64,000 nucleotides of DNA from Tamarix chinensis (GCA_030549775.1 CM060173.1:1-64000); one strand, 5' to 3'. Shown: positions 21,372 through 34,376, counted from the first letter of the stretch. Numbers and translations are program-made. Notes: generated from the sequence alone by a model not told the origin.

Positions 21372-22849
21372 CCCCAGCCTAGCCCTTCTTCCTCTCATTT
21401 TTCTCTATAGAAAAATCTCCAGAAACTCCCCACCACTGCACTTTTAGACACCCCTCCAACCGTCGTCGTGCGTCGCCACCACCCAAATCACCTCCCAGCC
21501 TCTTCCCTACATCAGCCTCCCCCAAACCAGACTATTCCCCGCCCCTAACTCCCCCTACATAGCTCACCCTACTTGTGTAAAGTGGGCAGCTCTATTTTCC
21601 CTTTGCATCCCATCATCGCCCCTTTCACCGCCCTATGCCGCCTCCTCTGCCACAACCACCACCCCCACTACTTCCCTCTTAACCCAACAGACCTTCCCAT
21701 ACCTTTCCTTCCCCCTTTCTCCCTCTCCTTCCTCCTCCTTCCTTCTCCACCACCTTTATCCACCACAGCCACCACCGCCACCCTACCATGCCGCCACCCT
21801 ACCATGTCGCCACCACCACTATAACCCTCCTAGTCTAGGGAACCTACCACCTCACAACCACCACTTCCATCACTATCATCGCCACCGCCACCCTAGCTAC
21901 CACCTCCACTTGTGGTCTAGGGAAGTGAGAAAGGCCTAAATATCTCATGACTTATGGGTGGACAAATAAAAAGATAATATGAATAAAATTGGAGGATGGA
22001 ATAATCTTGCATGGAAAGTGAGAGGCTTACATAGGGTGGTTAGTCTTTTTATGAGGATAACCTTTATGTGGGAAAATGTGAACTGAGGGTTAAGGAAGGT
22101 AAGGAAAGAGTAGTTTGGATTATTGGAATCCAAAAGTGAAAAATAGTATATCGGTTGGTATAAGGGTGCATGGAGGAATTGGCTAGGTCTGTGAGAAAAA
22201 CCCTAAGTGAGGGAAGTATGCATAGAAGGGAGAGTTAATGGAAGTGTTTAGAGTGTGAGATAAGATTGGTAGGGTGTCACATGGAGGGGGAAGTAACTCG
22301 AGTGGGAAAAATAAATGGTGTGTGTGGGTGATGAGGAGATGATCAAAAGAAAGGAAAAGTACTAGGGTTTGGGATAACAAACTAGGGTTTTCATGGTCAC
22401 ATGTGAAGGATGGGAAGTAAGATTATGATGTTGGGTGTGGTTTGAGTGGAGTAGTGGTATTGGAAGCAAAGGGGAGCATGGGTTGTGTATGATAGGGAGA
22501 GGTGAGGCCAAATAAACCGGATTAGAGTTTCTGAGGGAAAACCCTATAGAGAAATGTTGAGTTGAATTGGAGACATGGGAAGTGGGCCTTGATCCACGTG
22601 CATGGGAGTTTAGGTTTTCATGGTGAGTGAGGGGAAGGTGAGGAAGAAATCTTGGAGTCCTAGGGTGCATAAAGGTCCCAAGATATGGGACAAGGCTTTT
22701 CAAGAGAGCTAGGGTAAAAGGATGAGAATAGGAAGTCCAGTGGATCATGCATGTCTAGTCAGGGTCCCGTGTGGAATAAGACACAAATAAAACATTAAAT
22801 ACTTAAAGTGAAAGGTTATTGAGCCGAGCTCAAGAGAGGATAATTTTTG

Positions 22850-23160
22850 GTCCACCAGCTATAATAGTGGTTAGGAGCATTTTATCCTAGAGAGTGATTT
22901 CTTGTCCACCGGCTAAAATAGTGGGGATTTCGAGCTCAATAAACCAAACTTTGTATGGAAATAAATCATGGAAAAGACACTAACTACTTACTATGGAACA
23001 CCACGTGAGTCGAGGCCAGTTGAGGATAATTTTTGGTCCACCAGCTATATTAGTGGTCAGGTGCGTCTTGCCTTAGAGTGTTATCTGGTCCACCGGTTAT
23101 CATAGTAGTCTAGCGCATTTTGCCTTGAAGTATCTTTAGGTCCATCGGCTATAATAATAG
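22850..23160. repeat. Minisatellite copies in LTR-C
   Basis: Five copies of TCCACCRGCTATAATAGTGG-like words, the complement of the core seen in LTR-A, spaced 50-110 bases. Confidence 0.65.
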
Positions 23161-23812
23161 GGTCTCGTACTCATGCGAAATTAATATGGGAAATGTGTAA
23201 GACGAAAATAATGGCCTATATCTCAAATGATGATATGAACCTAAATGAAGTATTCTATGCCTTATTTGATTGTTTGTACTTGCATGGCATTATCCATATG
23301 GTTACCTTACTCAATATGTAGTATACTGATCACCTGTTTCATGGGTGTTGCTCATTCCCACGAGTAGTAGCCCCTTCTGAGTTGGTGTAGGTAGGAGATG
23401 CTGCATTTGATGCATTCGATGCATTGGGCAGGGCTGAGTGATGGCCTGTTGGACCTGGCATTGGACCCAAGAGAGGGTGTTGTCCAGACTCATCTTTTCC
23501 TATTCTTACCATATTTTGTTGATCATACTGTTTTCCCCACAGGGGCTTTGAAATTGTATTGGTTTTCTGTTTCTGTAATAACTCTTATATCACGATCTCT
23601 ACCTTTCTTTTTAATTATGAACTATAAAAATCCTTATAGTTTAATTCCCTAATTAAATTAATGTCTTCTAAGTTTTCTTGCCTTGTGGTTGGTACGAAGT
23701 TAGCCGGGGGTCAGACATGTGTTGATCACGGCGGTAGCACCCCCTGTCTTAGTGTATGGTTTTTGATTAAACTAAAAATTTTAATTATGAAATTTGGGGG
23801 TGTTCCATATAC

Positions 23813-24303
23813 TTCTTCTTCTGTAAAGCCATTTAGAAAATCATTTTTGATATCCATTTGATATAATGTAAAGCACATGGTTGATGCAAATGTGAGAAGC
23901 ATACGTAGAGTCTAGCTACGAGGGCAAAGGTTTCCTTGAAATTAATGTCTTCCTCTTGGTTGTATCCTTTGGCAACCAATTGGGCTTTGTTTCTAACCAC
24001 AAATCCCCCTTCATCTAGCTTATTTCTAAAGACCCATTTAGTCCTAATTATGGGTTTATTTGGAGGCAAAGGGACTAATTCCTAAACTTGATTTCTCTCA
24101 AATTGGTTAAGCTCATCTTGCATTGCCATGATCCAATTTTCATCGTTCATGGATTCCAAGTGAGAGTTAGGTTCCATTTGACATATAAAAGCTAAATGGT
24201 TGCAAGTGTTACCTAGCGATGATCTTGTTGCAACACCTCTTGTTGGATCCCCTATGATGAGATATTGAGGGTGCCCATAAGCATATCTCCACAATCTGGG
24301 AGA
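23813..24303 (-). pseudogene. SIRE-like pol: RT first part
   Basis: Two minus-strand segments. 24294-24082 contains GHPQYLIIGDPTRGVATRSS and ESMNDENWIMAMQDELNQFE, the region just before RT. 24069-23833 contains PIIRTKWVFRNKLDE, RNKAQLVAKGYNQEEDINF and ETFALVARL, the start of RVT_2. A stop separates them. LTR-C cuts the frame on one side and LTR-D on the other, so the two RT halves are separated by 3.3 kb. Confidence 0.85.
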
Positions 24304-25768
24304 TCATCTGTAATACCCGAAATTTTAAAACCTAGAATTTAATAAACAATCCTCATTTAGGATAATTTATTTTTTTTATTTAATTAATTTAATTTTTTTG
24401 TAGATTTTTGGTTATATAAAAATGGTTATGAATATTTAATAAATTAAAATAAATAGTTTGTTATTTTATCATACTCATTTTATTTAAACAATTTTCCAAA
24501 CCCATATTTTACTAAAATTTCCTCTTAAACTAATGTATTAAATTTTAATAAATTAAATTATTAAATTATTTTATCTATCAAAAATATTAAATACCATTAT
24601 TCCAAAAAATATTTTTATTTTATTTTCCCCCTTTTCCTTTTTCCTTTTTCTTCCTTTTTCTTTTACTCCTTTTTCCTTTTATTCTTTTCTTCCTTTGGTC
24701 CGCCTGGCCTACGTCACCCCTCCTCATGCAATGGGAAGTGGCCTTCTTCACTCTCTTCTTCTCTCCCTCCCCCTCGCGTTCGCCTCTCCAGCCCGTCTTC
24801 CCCTTCTTTTTCTTCTCCTTTTTCCCCCTAGTTGGGCCAACCCAACTCACTTTCTTTTTCTTCTCCTCCTCCTTGCATGTAGGGTCGACCTGTCCTTCCT
24901 TTCTCCCTTGCCTGATCGGCCCTCTTCTTCTTCTTTGTTCATCGATGTAAGCCATACCTACAACTTGCCTTGTCACCAACTCCCCTGCCACCTACCATTA
25001 CAGCCTGCAGTCCTGCTCCCTCCCCTTGTCCCTTTCCTTCCATTTTTGACCACACCAACCCTACAGTCCTCCCCCACATGCCTTCTCTTTCCTTCTCATT
25101 GTCCCTGCAACCTGCCACCCTACCACCTACAACCGTAGCCACCTAGCTGGCACCCTACCTCCTCTCCTCTTCCTCTTCTTTTTCTTCTTCTCCCCTACCC
25201 ATTTTCTTCCTCCGAGCTTCTTCCTTCCCTGCCTGTCAAGCTTTCTTTCTCTTCCTTCTTCCCCTCTTCTCCTCCTCCCCTATTTTTGCTCTGCTACCCT
25301 CAACAACCGTTGCTACCACCCAACCAACCACCAAAACTGCCTCCCTAACACCCCTTCAATCTCCCTACACCACCCCCATCACCCTCACTAGCCCCTACAA
25401 CCCCTTCCTCTCCTTCCTTTTCATTCCCCTCCTCCTCAGCCTCCACTGTGCACCTCCACCATACGCCACCCTCCTCCTTCTTCCACCACCTCCACAGCCA
25501 CCAATCCACTCCCTGGAACCTCCCCTATCACCACCTTGCCTCCCCTGTAGCTCCTCCCTTCTCATCTTCTTTTCCCCTCCTTCTTCTTCTCCACCCATCC
25601 TCCACCCCATTTTGTATCCCTATAGTCGTCACCTCTACCACCCTGAGCCACCAAGCTTCAACCCTTGATGTAACACCCCAAAATTCACTACTTTTTTTTG
25701 AAAAGCGGAAGTAATTAAAATAGAAATAATTAAATCAAAACCCATGAATTATGGGGATGTTACCGCCA

Positions 25769-25814
25769 CACTTAGTACCAAACCGGTTCTCTCCGACCGT
25801 TTCAGTACCAAGTG
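25769..25814 (-). other. Terminal hairpin of LTR-E
   Basis: CACTTAGTAC at 25769-25778 pairs with GTACCAAGTG at 25805-25814. Same geometry as in LTR-A and LTR-B. Confidence 0.6.
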
Positions 25815-26409
25815 CTAAGGCTAAAAGAAAAGAGTAATAAACTATAATTCAAACAATATATACTTCAAATAAGCGTTAAACAGTAGTAAAACAAAAATCA
25901 GAGTGCGAAATCAAAATTTCTCAAAGGGAATAATCTTACAATCAATAAAAGATTTATTAGAAATACTCAATACAAGTAATACATTAAAAAGGATAAATCC
26001 GATATGGAAGAAATAAAAAAAGGAAATGGAATCACATAAGGACGGAAATATGGCCACAACTCTCTCGAACTTTGAGCCAAAACATGCTCAACACTCAGCT
26101 CCGCCGGATGTCTCGCCCCACCTGCATAAAGTCAGAAGGGCATACTGCTCGTGGGAATGAGCAGCACCCATGAAACGGGTGATCAGTACGCTGCATACTG
26201 AGTAAGGTAACCGAGCACTAAGGCCAACACATAACAGCACAGAAATAATGCAGAATAATAATAGAGCATAAAACCAACATGAGAACATAAATACATATGA
26301 CCATCCAAGTAAAAGTACAAAGGCCCATATATAATCCGATTCAGTTACTTAATTAATCTCTTATCAGAACTCAATTTACACCATACTCTTTATCAAATCC
26401 ATGCGAGTA

Positions 26410-26760
26410 CAGGAACACCCCACTATTATAATCGGTGGGCCGGTCACACATAGAGCATCATGCCCTAACCACTATTATTACCGGTGGATTGGTCACATAT
26501 AGGGTAAAACCCTAACCACTATTCCTAACCGGTGGATCGGCTGGTTCCTGCTCGCATGGTGTTCCACTGTAAGTAATTAGTGTCTTTTATTTGCCTTAGG
26601 AAAACTCTGGTTTGTTTTTATTGAGCTCGGGATCCCCCACTATTATAATTGGTGGGCTGGTCACATATAGGACATCATGTCCTAACTACTATTATAACCA
26701 GTGGATCGGTCACACATAGGGTAAAAACCCTAACCACTATTCCTGAGTGGTGGATCGGTT
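26410..26760. repeat. Minisatellite copies in LTR-E
   Basis: Six copies of a CCACTATTATAA.CGGTGGNCGG-like word alternating with GTCACACATAGGG and AACCCTAA.. linkers, roughly 55-60 bases apart in two groups. Confidence 0.7.
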
Positions 26761-27200
26761 GGTCCCGTCTCAATATCTTCCACTTTAAGTAATTAATAGC
26801 TTAAGTATCTTATTCACAAGCTTTGACCCAGAACATGCATGAATCATTATCTTTACACTTCACACATCACAAATCAAAAATTCCACAATCATAATTACAC
26901 TTTAATCACCAAATATACATTATAACACAAAAATTCTAAGCAACCACTACAAACCCTAATTGTTCACACAAACCCTAGTTCGGTCTCCTATGGACCCTTA
27001 TATAACTCCACGCACTATTTTTCACCCAAAATGTTCAAATACCCAAATAACACTTACATTATCTTCCTCGTATCCCAAATCAACCTTCCATATGTTAATT
27101 TCACTCCCATGCAAACTTTACACATCCCATGCAACCTTTGGAACTTTTCATGCAAACCCTAAATCCCATGCGATCATTAACTCCCATGCAAAACCCTAAC

Positions 27201-27400
27201 TCCACCATGCAAACCCTAATACCACCATACAACCATTAATACCACCTTGCATCCATTAATACTACCATGTAAACCCTGATACCACCATACAACCATTAAT
27301 ACCACCTTGCAACCATTAATACTACCATGCAAACCCTAATACCACCATACAACCATTAATACCACCTTGTAACCATTAATACTACCATGCAAACCCTAAT
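27201..27400. repeat. 20-bp tandem repeat with 60-bp higher-order period
   Basis: Ten consecutive 20-mers. Three kinds alternate: ACCACCATACAACCATTAAT, ACCACCTTGCAACCATTAAT and ACTACCATGCAAACCCTAAT. The order is one unit of the third kind followed by three complete triplets, with only a few substitutions. The 60-bp unit is an exact period from 27221 to 27400. This is a recent local expansion unique to LTR-E among the copies here. Confidence 0.92.
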
Positions 27401-28327
27401 ACCACCATGCAAAATTAACTCCATGCAAAACCCAATGCCATGCAAACCCTAATACCACTACACAACCATAAATACCACCATACAACCCCAATACTACCAT
27501 GTAAATCCTAATATTACCATGCATAACCCCCGATTCCGTCATACAAAACCCTAAATTCAATCCACACAAAACCAAAGATCCATCCATACCAAACCCTAGA
27601 TTCAAACCATATCAAACCCAATATTCATCCATATGAAACCCTAAATTTAAACCATATAAAACCAAAGATTTATCCATACAAAACCCTACATTAGATCCTC
27701 CATACAGAACCTTAATTTAATTTCTCTCACACAAAACCATAGATTAAATTCTCTCACACAAAACCATACAAAGCCATAAATTGGATTCTCCCATACAAGA
27801 CCATAAATTAGATTCTCCTTCACAAAACTATAAATTAGATTCTCCCATAAGAAACCATAAGTTACATTCTCCCTCACAAAACCATAATTTAGATTATCCC
27901 TTATAAAACCATAAATTAGACTCCCCTATATAAAACCATAAATTATATTCTCCCATGCAAAACCATAAAAATCATAAATCAGAGTCTCCCACATGAAACC
28001 CTAAAATTCTCCATTTTATTCTTCCACTCATAAACCATTAAAATAATTAGGTCAACTCACCTCCCTTGGTCAACCTCTTTCCCTATCCTCCTTTTTCACC
28101 CTTTCTCCCACACAAACCACATCAACACCCACACATGCATGTCTTACAGGGTCACAACACATATCATCATATATAAATAATACACATGTCATGAAAATAC
28201 ACGAAAACATACTTCAACTCCACATCATACCATATGCAATATAATTAATAATGATAAACATGTGATACATAGCATGCGAAGCACATAATGCATATAAGCA
28301 CACAAAAGGCCTTAGTAACACCCTTAC

Positions 28328-28386
28328 CTAAAACAACACCGGTCTTAGAGCACGCTCCTACGCCTCTTTAGGGCTTTGACTGGTCT
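28328..28386 (-). promoter_or_regulatory. Exon-like conserved block of LTR-E
   Basis: Equivalent block with donor TTTTAG|GTAAGGGTG on the minus strand. The palindrome has decayed by one base on one arm (28347-28358 on +), and the acceptor side reads AATAGATGAG instead of ATAGGTGA. Confidence 0.45.
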
Positions 28387-28811
28387 CATCTATTATGAGG
28401 GAAAAGCTAAAATTAGACTCCCTCCTATCAAAAATACTATTAATCACTAACTTATTATAAGACTAGGTTTTTAATAAAATAATACTATATTTATAAAATA
28501 ACATTAACTTATTACTAACTTTGCTAAAGATATAGAAATAATAGAAATATTATAAAAGTTGATAATATAAGATTGAAAACTTTACCCTATTAATAATAAT
28601 AACGATACTAAAATAATAATAGCAAGGATACTAAAAATAATATCAATGATATTATAAATAAGAATAATAATAATAGTAACAAGGACATTATTCAAAACAA
28701 AGTGAAATAAGGGCTTCGGCCCCCATTACCAAAATAATGCTAATAATAATATTAGTAATACAAATAACCAAATTTAGTAATAATAAAAATGATGAAATAA
28801 TAACAATAATG

Positions 28812-28871
<60 letters not shown>

Positions 28872-29081
28872 GCAAAACTAATAGTAAAGTAGTTGTAATA
28901 TTAATAATGGAATAATAATAGTAGTAATTCAAAATAATAAAAATAAAAATAATTATAATTATAATAATAATAACATATTAATATTAATAATAGTAATAAT
29001 AGAAATAATAAGAAGAATAATAATAAATCGAATTAAAAATACAATAGGGCTTCAGCCCTCAATAGAAATAATAATCAAAAC

Positions 29082-29125
<44 letters not shown>
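28812..29125. repeat. (AAT)n microsatellites in LTR-E
   Basis: Two uninterrupted AAT runs, 28812-28870 and 29082-29125, in the position occupied by trinucleotide runs in LTR-A, B, F and G. Confidence 0.92.
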
Positions 29126-29127
<2 letters not shown>

Positions 29128-29827
29128 ATATTAAAAATATAAATAATAATAATAGTATTTATATTCAAATAATTGAAATAAATTAAATTAAGGCTTGTAA
29201 AAATAAGGAAAAGGGTTGAGAGGGTCTAGGGTTCAACCTTAGGCTGGTGGGGATAAGCGGCATCGGCGGTGGTGCACCACAGCGGCGGCGGTGGCTGGAA
29301 AAAGGGAAGAAAAGGGTAAAAGTTGAATGTTGGAAAAAAGATAGGGAGAATTAAGGTGGAAGTTGGGCTGTTTAAGAATGCCTAGAGGGAGAGGAGCAGA
29401 ATGAGGTTAGCGGCACAACCAAAGGTGGCGGTGGTGGTGGCCGAAGAAGGAAGAAGAAGAGAAAGAGAGGAGGAGAGGGAGATTGAGGAATAGAAAGGTA
29501 TGGGGAGATAGAGGAGGGTATGTAGAACATATTAGAAGGTGAAAGAAGCGGTTACAGCGGCGGACGGCGGTGCAAAGGGTGGCAGAGACTGAAAATGGTT
29601 TGATTGGGAAGGGAACTTCGCACAGCCGGGGTGGATTTCATAGGAAGAATCGAGGGATATAGGACATTTGGTTAACTAGAGGGAAGTTCAAGGAAGAGTT
29701 TGGTGGCCATAGATGGTGGAGAAGTTGGCCGGAGGAGGCAAACGAGATGTCTAAAGGGGCGGCGGCGAAAAGAAAGGATTCCCTGGGTTCGAAAAAAACA
29801 AAACTGAACTACAGGGTTGGTAAGGGG

Positions 29828-29835
29828 TATTTATA
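29828..29835 (-). promoter_or_regulatory. TATA box of LTR-E
   Basis: TATTTATA on +, i.e. TATAAATA then CCCC on the minus strand, about 1.07 kb from the element start at 30906. Confidence 0.6.
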
Positions 29836-31719
29836 GGTTTTAAAAGGGAGGTTAGGGTTTTGTCGGTCGGTTACGGGGTAAGGGAGGTAGGGCTCCGGTC
29901 GTCGGTGGTGAGGTTGGCCGGTAGAAATCAAAATGGGGTAAAGGGTTGTGCGTAGGAGAGAGAGAGAGGAAAAACATGCGAGGAGGGGAAAGTGGGGAGG
30001 CAGGTGTGGTCGGTGAGTTGACGTGGAAGAGAGGGGGAGAAAATGGGCAGCGAATGTGCGTAGTCGCCGACGGAATTTTCGGCTGGTGGCTACGGTGTAG
30101 TTACAGTCGACGGCGTCGACGAGAGGAAGAAAGAAGAAGAAGAAAGGTGGGGGACCAGGCGGTTCAGGGAAGAAAGAAAGAAAGAAAGGAAAGAGAGGCA
30201 GACCGGGTCGGTCAGTCGTGAGGGTTAAGGTTGCTTAAATCGAACGACGCGTTGCGATGGTTAAAATAAATAAAAAGCAGCGCTGGGATGGAAAGGAGAA
30301 GGGGGACGGCTATGCGGGCTAGGCCGGCCAAAGGAAAGGAGAAGAAAGATTGGGCCGCAGAAAGGCAGGCCCAATCGGGGGGAAAGGAGAGGAAAAAGAA
30401 AAAGAAGAAAAGGAAGAAAAAGAAAGAAAAAAGGAAAAAGAAAAGGAAAAAGGAAAAAGGAAAAGAGAAAAATAATTAGGTTGGGTATATAAATTAATTA
30501 AAATATTTGGGATATTTAAAAATAATAATATTTAAATAAAGTAATATTTAAATCCCTTTTTAGGCTAAATTAGGATTTTTAAAAGATTTTCCATAAATTC
30601 CATTTTTAATTAGCAAATCACTCTAATTTTCTTCAATTAAATTATTTATAAAATTAATACTAATTTGAAAATATTTTCTCCTTCTTATTTTAATTAAAAT
30701 AATTTATTTAATTAATTTCTAAAATAAAATCCTTAATTAGCTAAAATACCAAAATTTCTCCAAATTAAAATACTTGTAAATTTCTTCTTAATTTTTCCTA
30801 ACTAATTCCCTTTTATTTTAATAAAAATAATTTATTTAATTAATTTTTCTAATAAAATATTATTTAAATATAATTTTTTTAAATTAGAAATTTTTGGGAC
30901 ATTTCACTTGACCATCACCTACACTCCTACTCCCCCTACACCCAGCCACCACCCTAACTCCCCTCCATAAGCCCTCAACCCATCCCCCAAAACCCCTATC
31001 CAAACCAACCCCTCCCTTCTCCCCACTTCTCCTCTTCGACCCCCTTCTTATTTTCCATGCATGCAGCTCACGTTGCTCATGCAGGATGAGTTCTGCATAC
31101 CTTTGAGTCAAATTTGGGTTAATTTTGAGGTATAACAATAGTTAATACTAGTATGTATTTAATTAATTTTTTGATAAAATTAATTCTTTTGATTTTCTAC
31201 TTCTAATATGCTAAATCTTGATATTATTTTTAGGTATTGATTTTTACTAATCAAAGCTCAAACCTTTAACCGCGGTACCAATAAGGTTTAATTATTGCTG
31301 AAAATAAGGTAACCATTATACCCTACTAAAATGTGTGGATATGCGTATGCTATCACATTAGGGTTTTTTATATGTTTATGTGATTGATGTATGATGTTAG
31401 GTATAATATAACTTGTGGCATATGTTGGTTGTTAAAATGGACAGATTGTTGATTTATCCATCATATGTAGGAATGATAGTTTAAGGAAGGAGCCTTATGG
31501 TTAAGGATAATGTTAAATTCTTATATATGATATGATAAGTTAATGTGGCCATAGATAATGTTAATATAAGCCCTATGGGCATTTTAGTAATTTTTCCTTA
31601 TGCAAAAGAGTATGGCCTAAGTATATATATATGGTGGGTGTTAATGGGAATTAAAAATAAGTATTAATAATTGGTTATGTTAGATGATGTACGTGGACCA
31701 TGGATATTAATATCTTATG

Positions 31720-32470
31720 TGGTAAGGGTATTTTAGTAAATTTGGTATAATAAAAGCAAAATGGTAATTTATAAGAGTAAAGGGGGTAAAACGGTAAATT
31801 AATAAGTAAGAAGGGTACTTTAGTAATTTTACATGGAGAAAGGGATAACTTGGTAATTTTGTGAGTAAAAAAAGAACAAAGTGGTAATTTAATAAAGAAT
31901 AAGGGGTATTTTGGTAATTTGGCATAAAGGAAGGGCAACTTGGTAATTTGAGTAACCAAAAAGGGCCATTTGGTAATTTTAATAAGAGGGGAAATTTAGT
32001 AATTTTAATAAATGAGAGGGATAATTTGGTAATTTTGATAAGTAAGAGGGGAAATTTGGTAATTTTGATTAATGAGAAGGGTAATGTGGTAATTCTAATA
32101 AGTGTGAAGGGTAATTTGGTAATTTAAATAACCAAAAGGGGTAATTAGGCATTTTAATAAGTATGAAGGGCAATTTGGTAATTTAACCAAAAGGATAATT
32201 TGGTAATTTAACCAACCAAAAGAGCAATTTGGCAATTTTAACAAGTATAAAGGGCAGTTTAGTAATTTAACCAATTGGAAGGATAATTTGGTAACTTAAC
32301 AAGTACGAGGGGATACAATTAGTAATTTAATAACTATAGAGGGTAATTTGGTGATCAAACAAATATAAGGGGTATTGTGGTAATTATACAAATATAAAGG
32401 GTAATATGGTAATTTAACAAATACAAAAGGGTGACTTGATAAGTCTACAAACAAGGGGTATTTCAGTAAT
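31720..32470. repeat. 30-bp tandem repeat region in LTR-D
   Basis: About 25 units carrying TTGGTAATTT followed by ..AATAAGT..AAGGG. Starts such as 31941, 31971, 32027, 32057, 32087 and 32117 are 30 bases apart in the best-preserved part. The complement of the same repeat occupies 57425-58240 in LTR-H. The repeat is diverged, so it predates both insertions. Confidence 0.85.
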
Positions 32471-33439
32471 TATTGTAAGGGTGTGGTTAAGGCCGGATTG
32501 TGTGTGTGTTATGTGTGCTTGGTTATGTGCTGGTATCCCATATGGTTATAGTTTATATACTTTTAGCGTAGTTTGCTAAGCGTGGAGCTAAGGTGAGTTG
32601 TATGACATGTGTAATATGGTGTCATGATTTGTGCTTGTGTTGTGCTTATGTAATATTGCCCTATAAGACATGCATGCTAGGAGTCCTTAGTAGGATGGTG
32701 AAGTTGCGGGGAGACAAAAGAAGTAAAGAAATGGAGTGGTAAAAAGGGAAATGAGAAAGATTTAAGTACCTTATGACTTATGGGTGGACAGACATGATAA
32801 TTATATGAATAAAGTGAGAGGTAGGAATAGATATTGCTTGGAAAGTGAAAGGGTTTGCATGAGGCAGTAAATCTTTGCATGGAGGTGAATTTTACGTTGG
32901 AAAAGGTGACTTAACGAGTAAGAAAGGTGAAGGAAGAGTATTTTGGGTGTTTGGAATCCACGAGTGAAAAATATTACGTGGGTTGGTAGAAGTGTGCATA
33001 GGGGACTTAGATAGAGTTTTCATTATGACATGTGAAGGATGGGAAGTGAGGTTGTGATGTTGGGTGTGGTTCGAGTAGAGTGGTGGTGTTGGATGTAAAG
33101 GAAAGCATGGGCTATGTAGGATAGGAAGAAGTGGGGCCACATATGTTGAATTAGGGTGTTTGAGGGAAAACCCTAGAGGGCAATGGTGAGTTGAAACAAA
33201 GATATGGGAAGTGGGGCCCTAACCCATGAGTGTAGGATTTTGGGGTTTTGTGGTGAGTAAGGGAAAGGTGAGGAAGAAGTCTTGGAAGTCCTAGGGTGAG
33301 TAAAGGCCCTAAGATTTGGGACAGGGCTTTTCAGGAGAGCCGGGATAAAGGATGAAAATGGGAAGTCTAGTGGGTCATGCATGTCTATTCAGGGTTATGT
33401 GTGAAATAAATACTAAATACTTAAATTAAAAGATTATTG

Positions 33440-33710
33440 AGTCAGGCCCACACCGATCCACCGGTGAATAATAGTGGTCAGGTGCGCTCTATCTTGAAGT
33501 GTATTTATGGTCCACCGGCTATAATAGTGGGGGATCCCGAGCTCAAGAAACCAAACATTAGATGGTAATAAATTATGGGAAGACACTAATCACTTACAAT
33601 AAAACACCATATGAGTTAGGGCCAGACCGGTCCACTGGGGAATAATAGTGGTTAGGTGTGTTCTACTCTGAAGTGTATTCCGATCCACCGACAATAATAG
33701 TGGGGTTCCT
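33440..33710. repeat. Minisatellite copies in LTR-D
   Basis: Four copies of GATCCACCG...AATAGTGG words, two ending GTCAGGTGCG or GTTAGGTGTG. They are equivalent to the core in LTR-A on the other strand. Confidence 0.65.
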
Positions 33711-34330
33711 GCACTCACATGAATATAATTCGAGAGATGGTGTTAATATAATATTTAACTAATGGCTTAGGACCAAAAGTAGACTTCACGTGTATGATCT
33801 ATTGATGTGGTATAAGTTTGGCCATGGTGCTTATCTCTCTCTTTGTATGTGATGGTATTGCTAAGTGAATGGGCCTTGTGCTCTTCATTTCTTATTATAT
33901 GAGGTGTTGCACTGTGTATTATCTCTTAAGTTGCTTATGGTTATTGTTGTGCTCGCGTATGTTATTGTGTTTACATCATTATGTATTATGTGTTGCATAT
34001 GGGTCTTGCCTTTCGGTTTGGTATAAAGGGGTTACTCAATACTATAGTACTGAAGGGTTCCATTTGTAGGCCCTTGCATATTCAATGGTGGTGTCCCTTT
34101 TAAGTTTGTTTTAGGAGTCATTCAAGTGGGCATCGGGTACGAGCGTAAGGATTATCCGGGGAACTTTTAGGGTTTCTCTCTCCACCTTTTTCTTCCTTAT
34201 TTAAAATTATTTTACTCTTGTAACCACTATTAGTGGGGGTTTATCTTTTGTAAGGTCTTTACCGTGCTACTCTAATTTAAAAAAAAAAGTGAATTTGTGT
34301 GAATTGTATTTTGGTTCTTTTTAGCCTTAG

Positions 34331-34376
34331 CACTTGGTACTGGAATAGTAGGAAGAAACCGGTATGGTACTAAGTG
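34331..34376 (+). other. Terminal hairpin of LTR-D
   Basis: CACTTGGTAC at 34331-34340 pairs with GTACTAAGTG at 34367-34376 (nine of ten plus one wobble). The variable position is the one that also varies between LTR-A and LTR-B. Confidence 0.6.

Larger units (their letters stand above)
20472..23807 (+). mobile_element. LTR-C: shortened family member (3336 bp)
   Basis: Starts TGTAATACCCTAAAACC and ends AAATTTGGGGGTGTTCCA on +. TATA box at 21364-21371, polypyrimidine tract at 20780-20870, C-rich leader to about 21900, minisatellite copies at 22850-23160, and a type-2 terminal region (GTACGAAG...GATCACGG) at 23685-23745. It lacks the trinucleotide runs, the exon-like block and part of the following region: the sequence jumps at about 21920 from leader to material that lies downstream of the block in other copies. 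The predicted frames in the leader (21025-21447, 21573-21824) are composition artefacts. Confidence 0.75.
20467..23812. repeat. 5-bp target-site duplication TATAC around LTR-C
   Basis: TATAC at 20467-20471 and again at 23808-23812, directly abutting the TG and CA ends. Perfect match. Confidence 0.88.
25669..30906 (-). mobile_element. LTR-E: long solo-LTR-like unit (5238 bp) nested in LTR-D
   Basis: On + from TGTAACACCCCAAAATTCAC to TTTTTGGGACATTTCA. Order along the minus strand from 30906: AT-rich start, polypurine tract on + (30370-30475), TATA box 29835-29828, GC-rich leader to about 29220, AAT runs (29082-29125, 28812-28870), exon-like block (about 28386 to 28328), AT-rich CACAAAACCATA words, a 20/60-bp ordered repeat (27201-27400), minisatellite copies (26410-26760) and the hairpin (25769-25814). 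It is inserted head-to-head with LTR-D. It is the longest member and close to LTR-B. No coding domain. Confidence 0.78.
25664..30911. repeat. 5-bp target-site duplication CTTGA around LTR-E
   Basis: CTTGA at 25664-25668 and at 30907-30911, immediately outside the TG and CA ends. Perfect match. Confidence 0.9.

Noticed and set aside
25669..30906. LTR-E as a DNA transposon, given its imperfect terminal inverted repeats
   Set aside because: TG...CA ends, 5-bp duplication, an internal TATA box and lack of any transposase or DNA-transposon end motif favour an LTR; the alternative is kept open only in the finding on the whole family.
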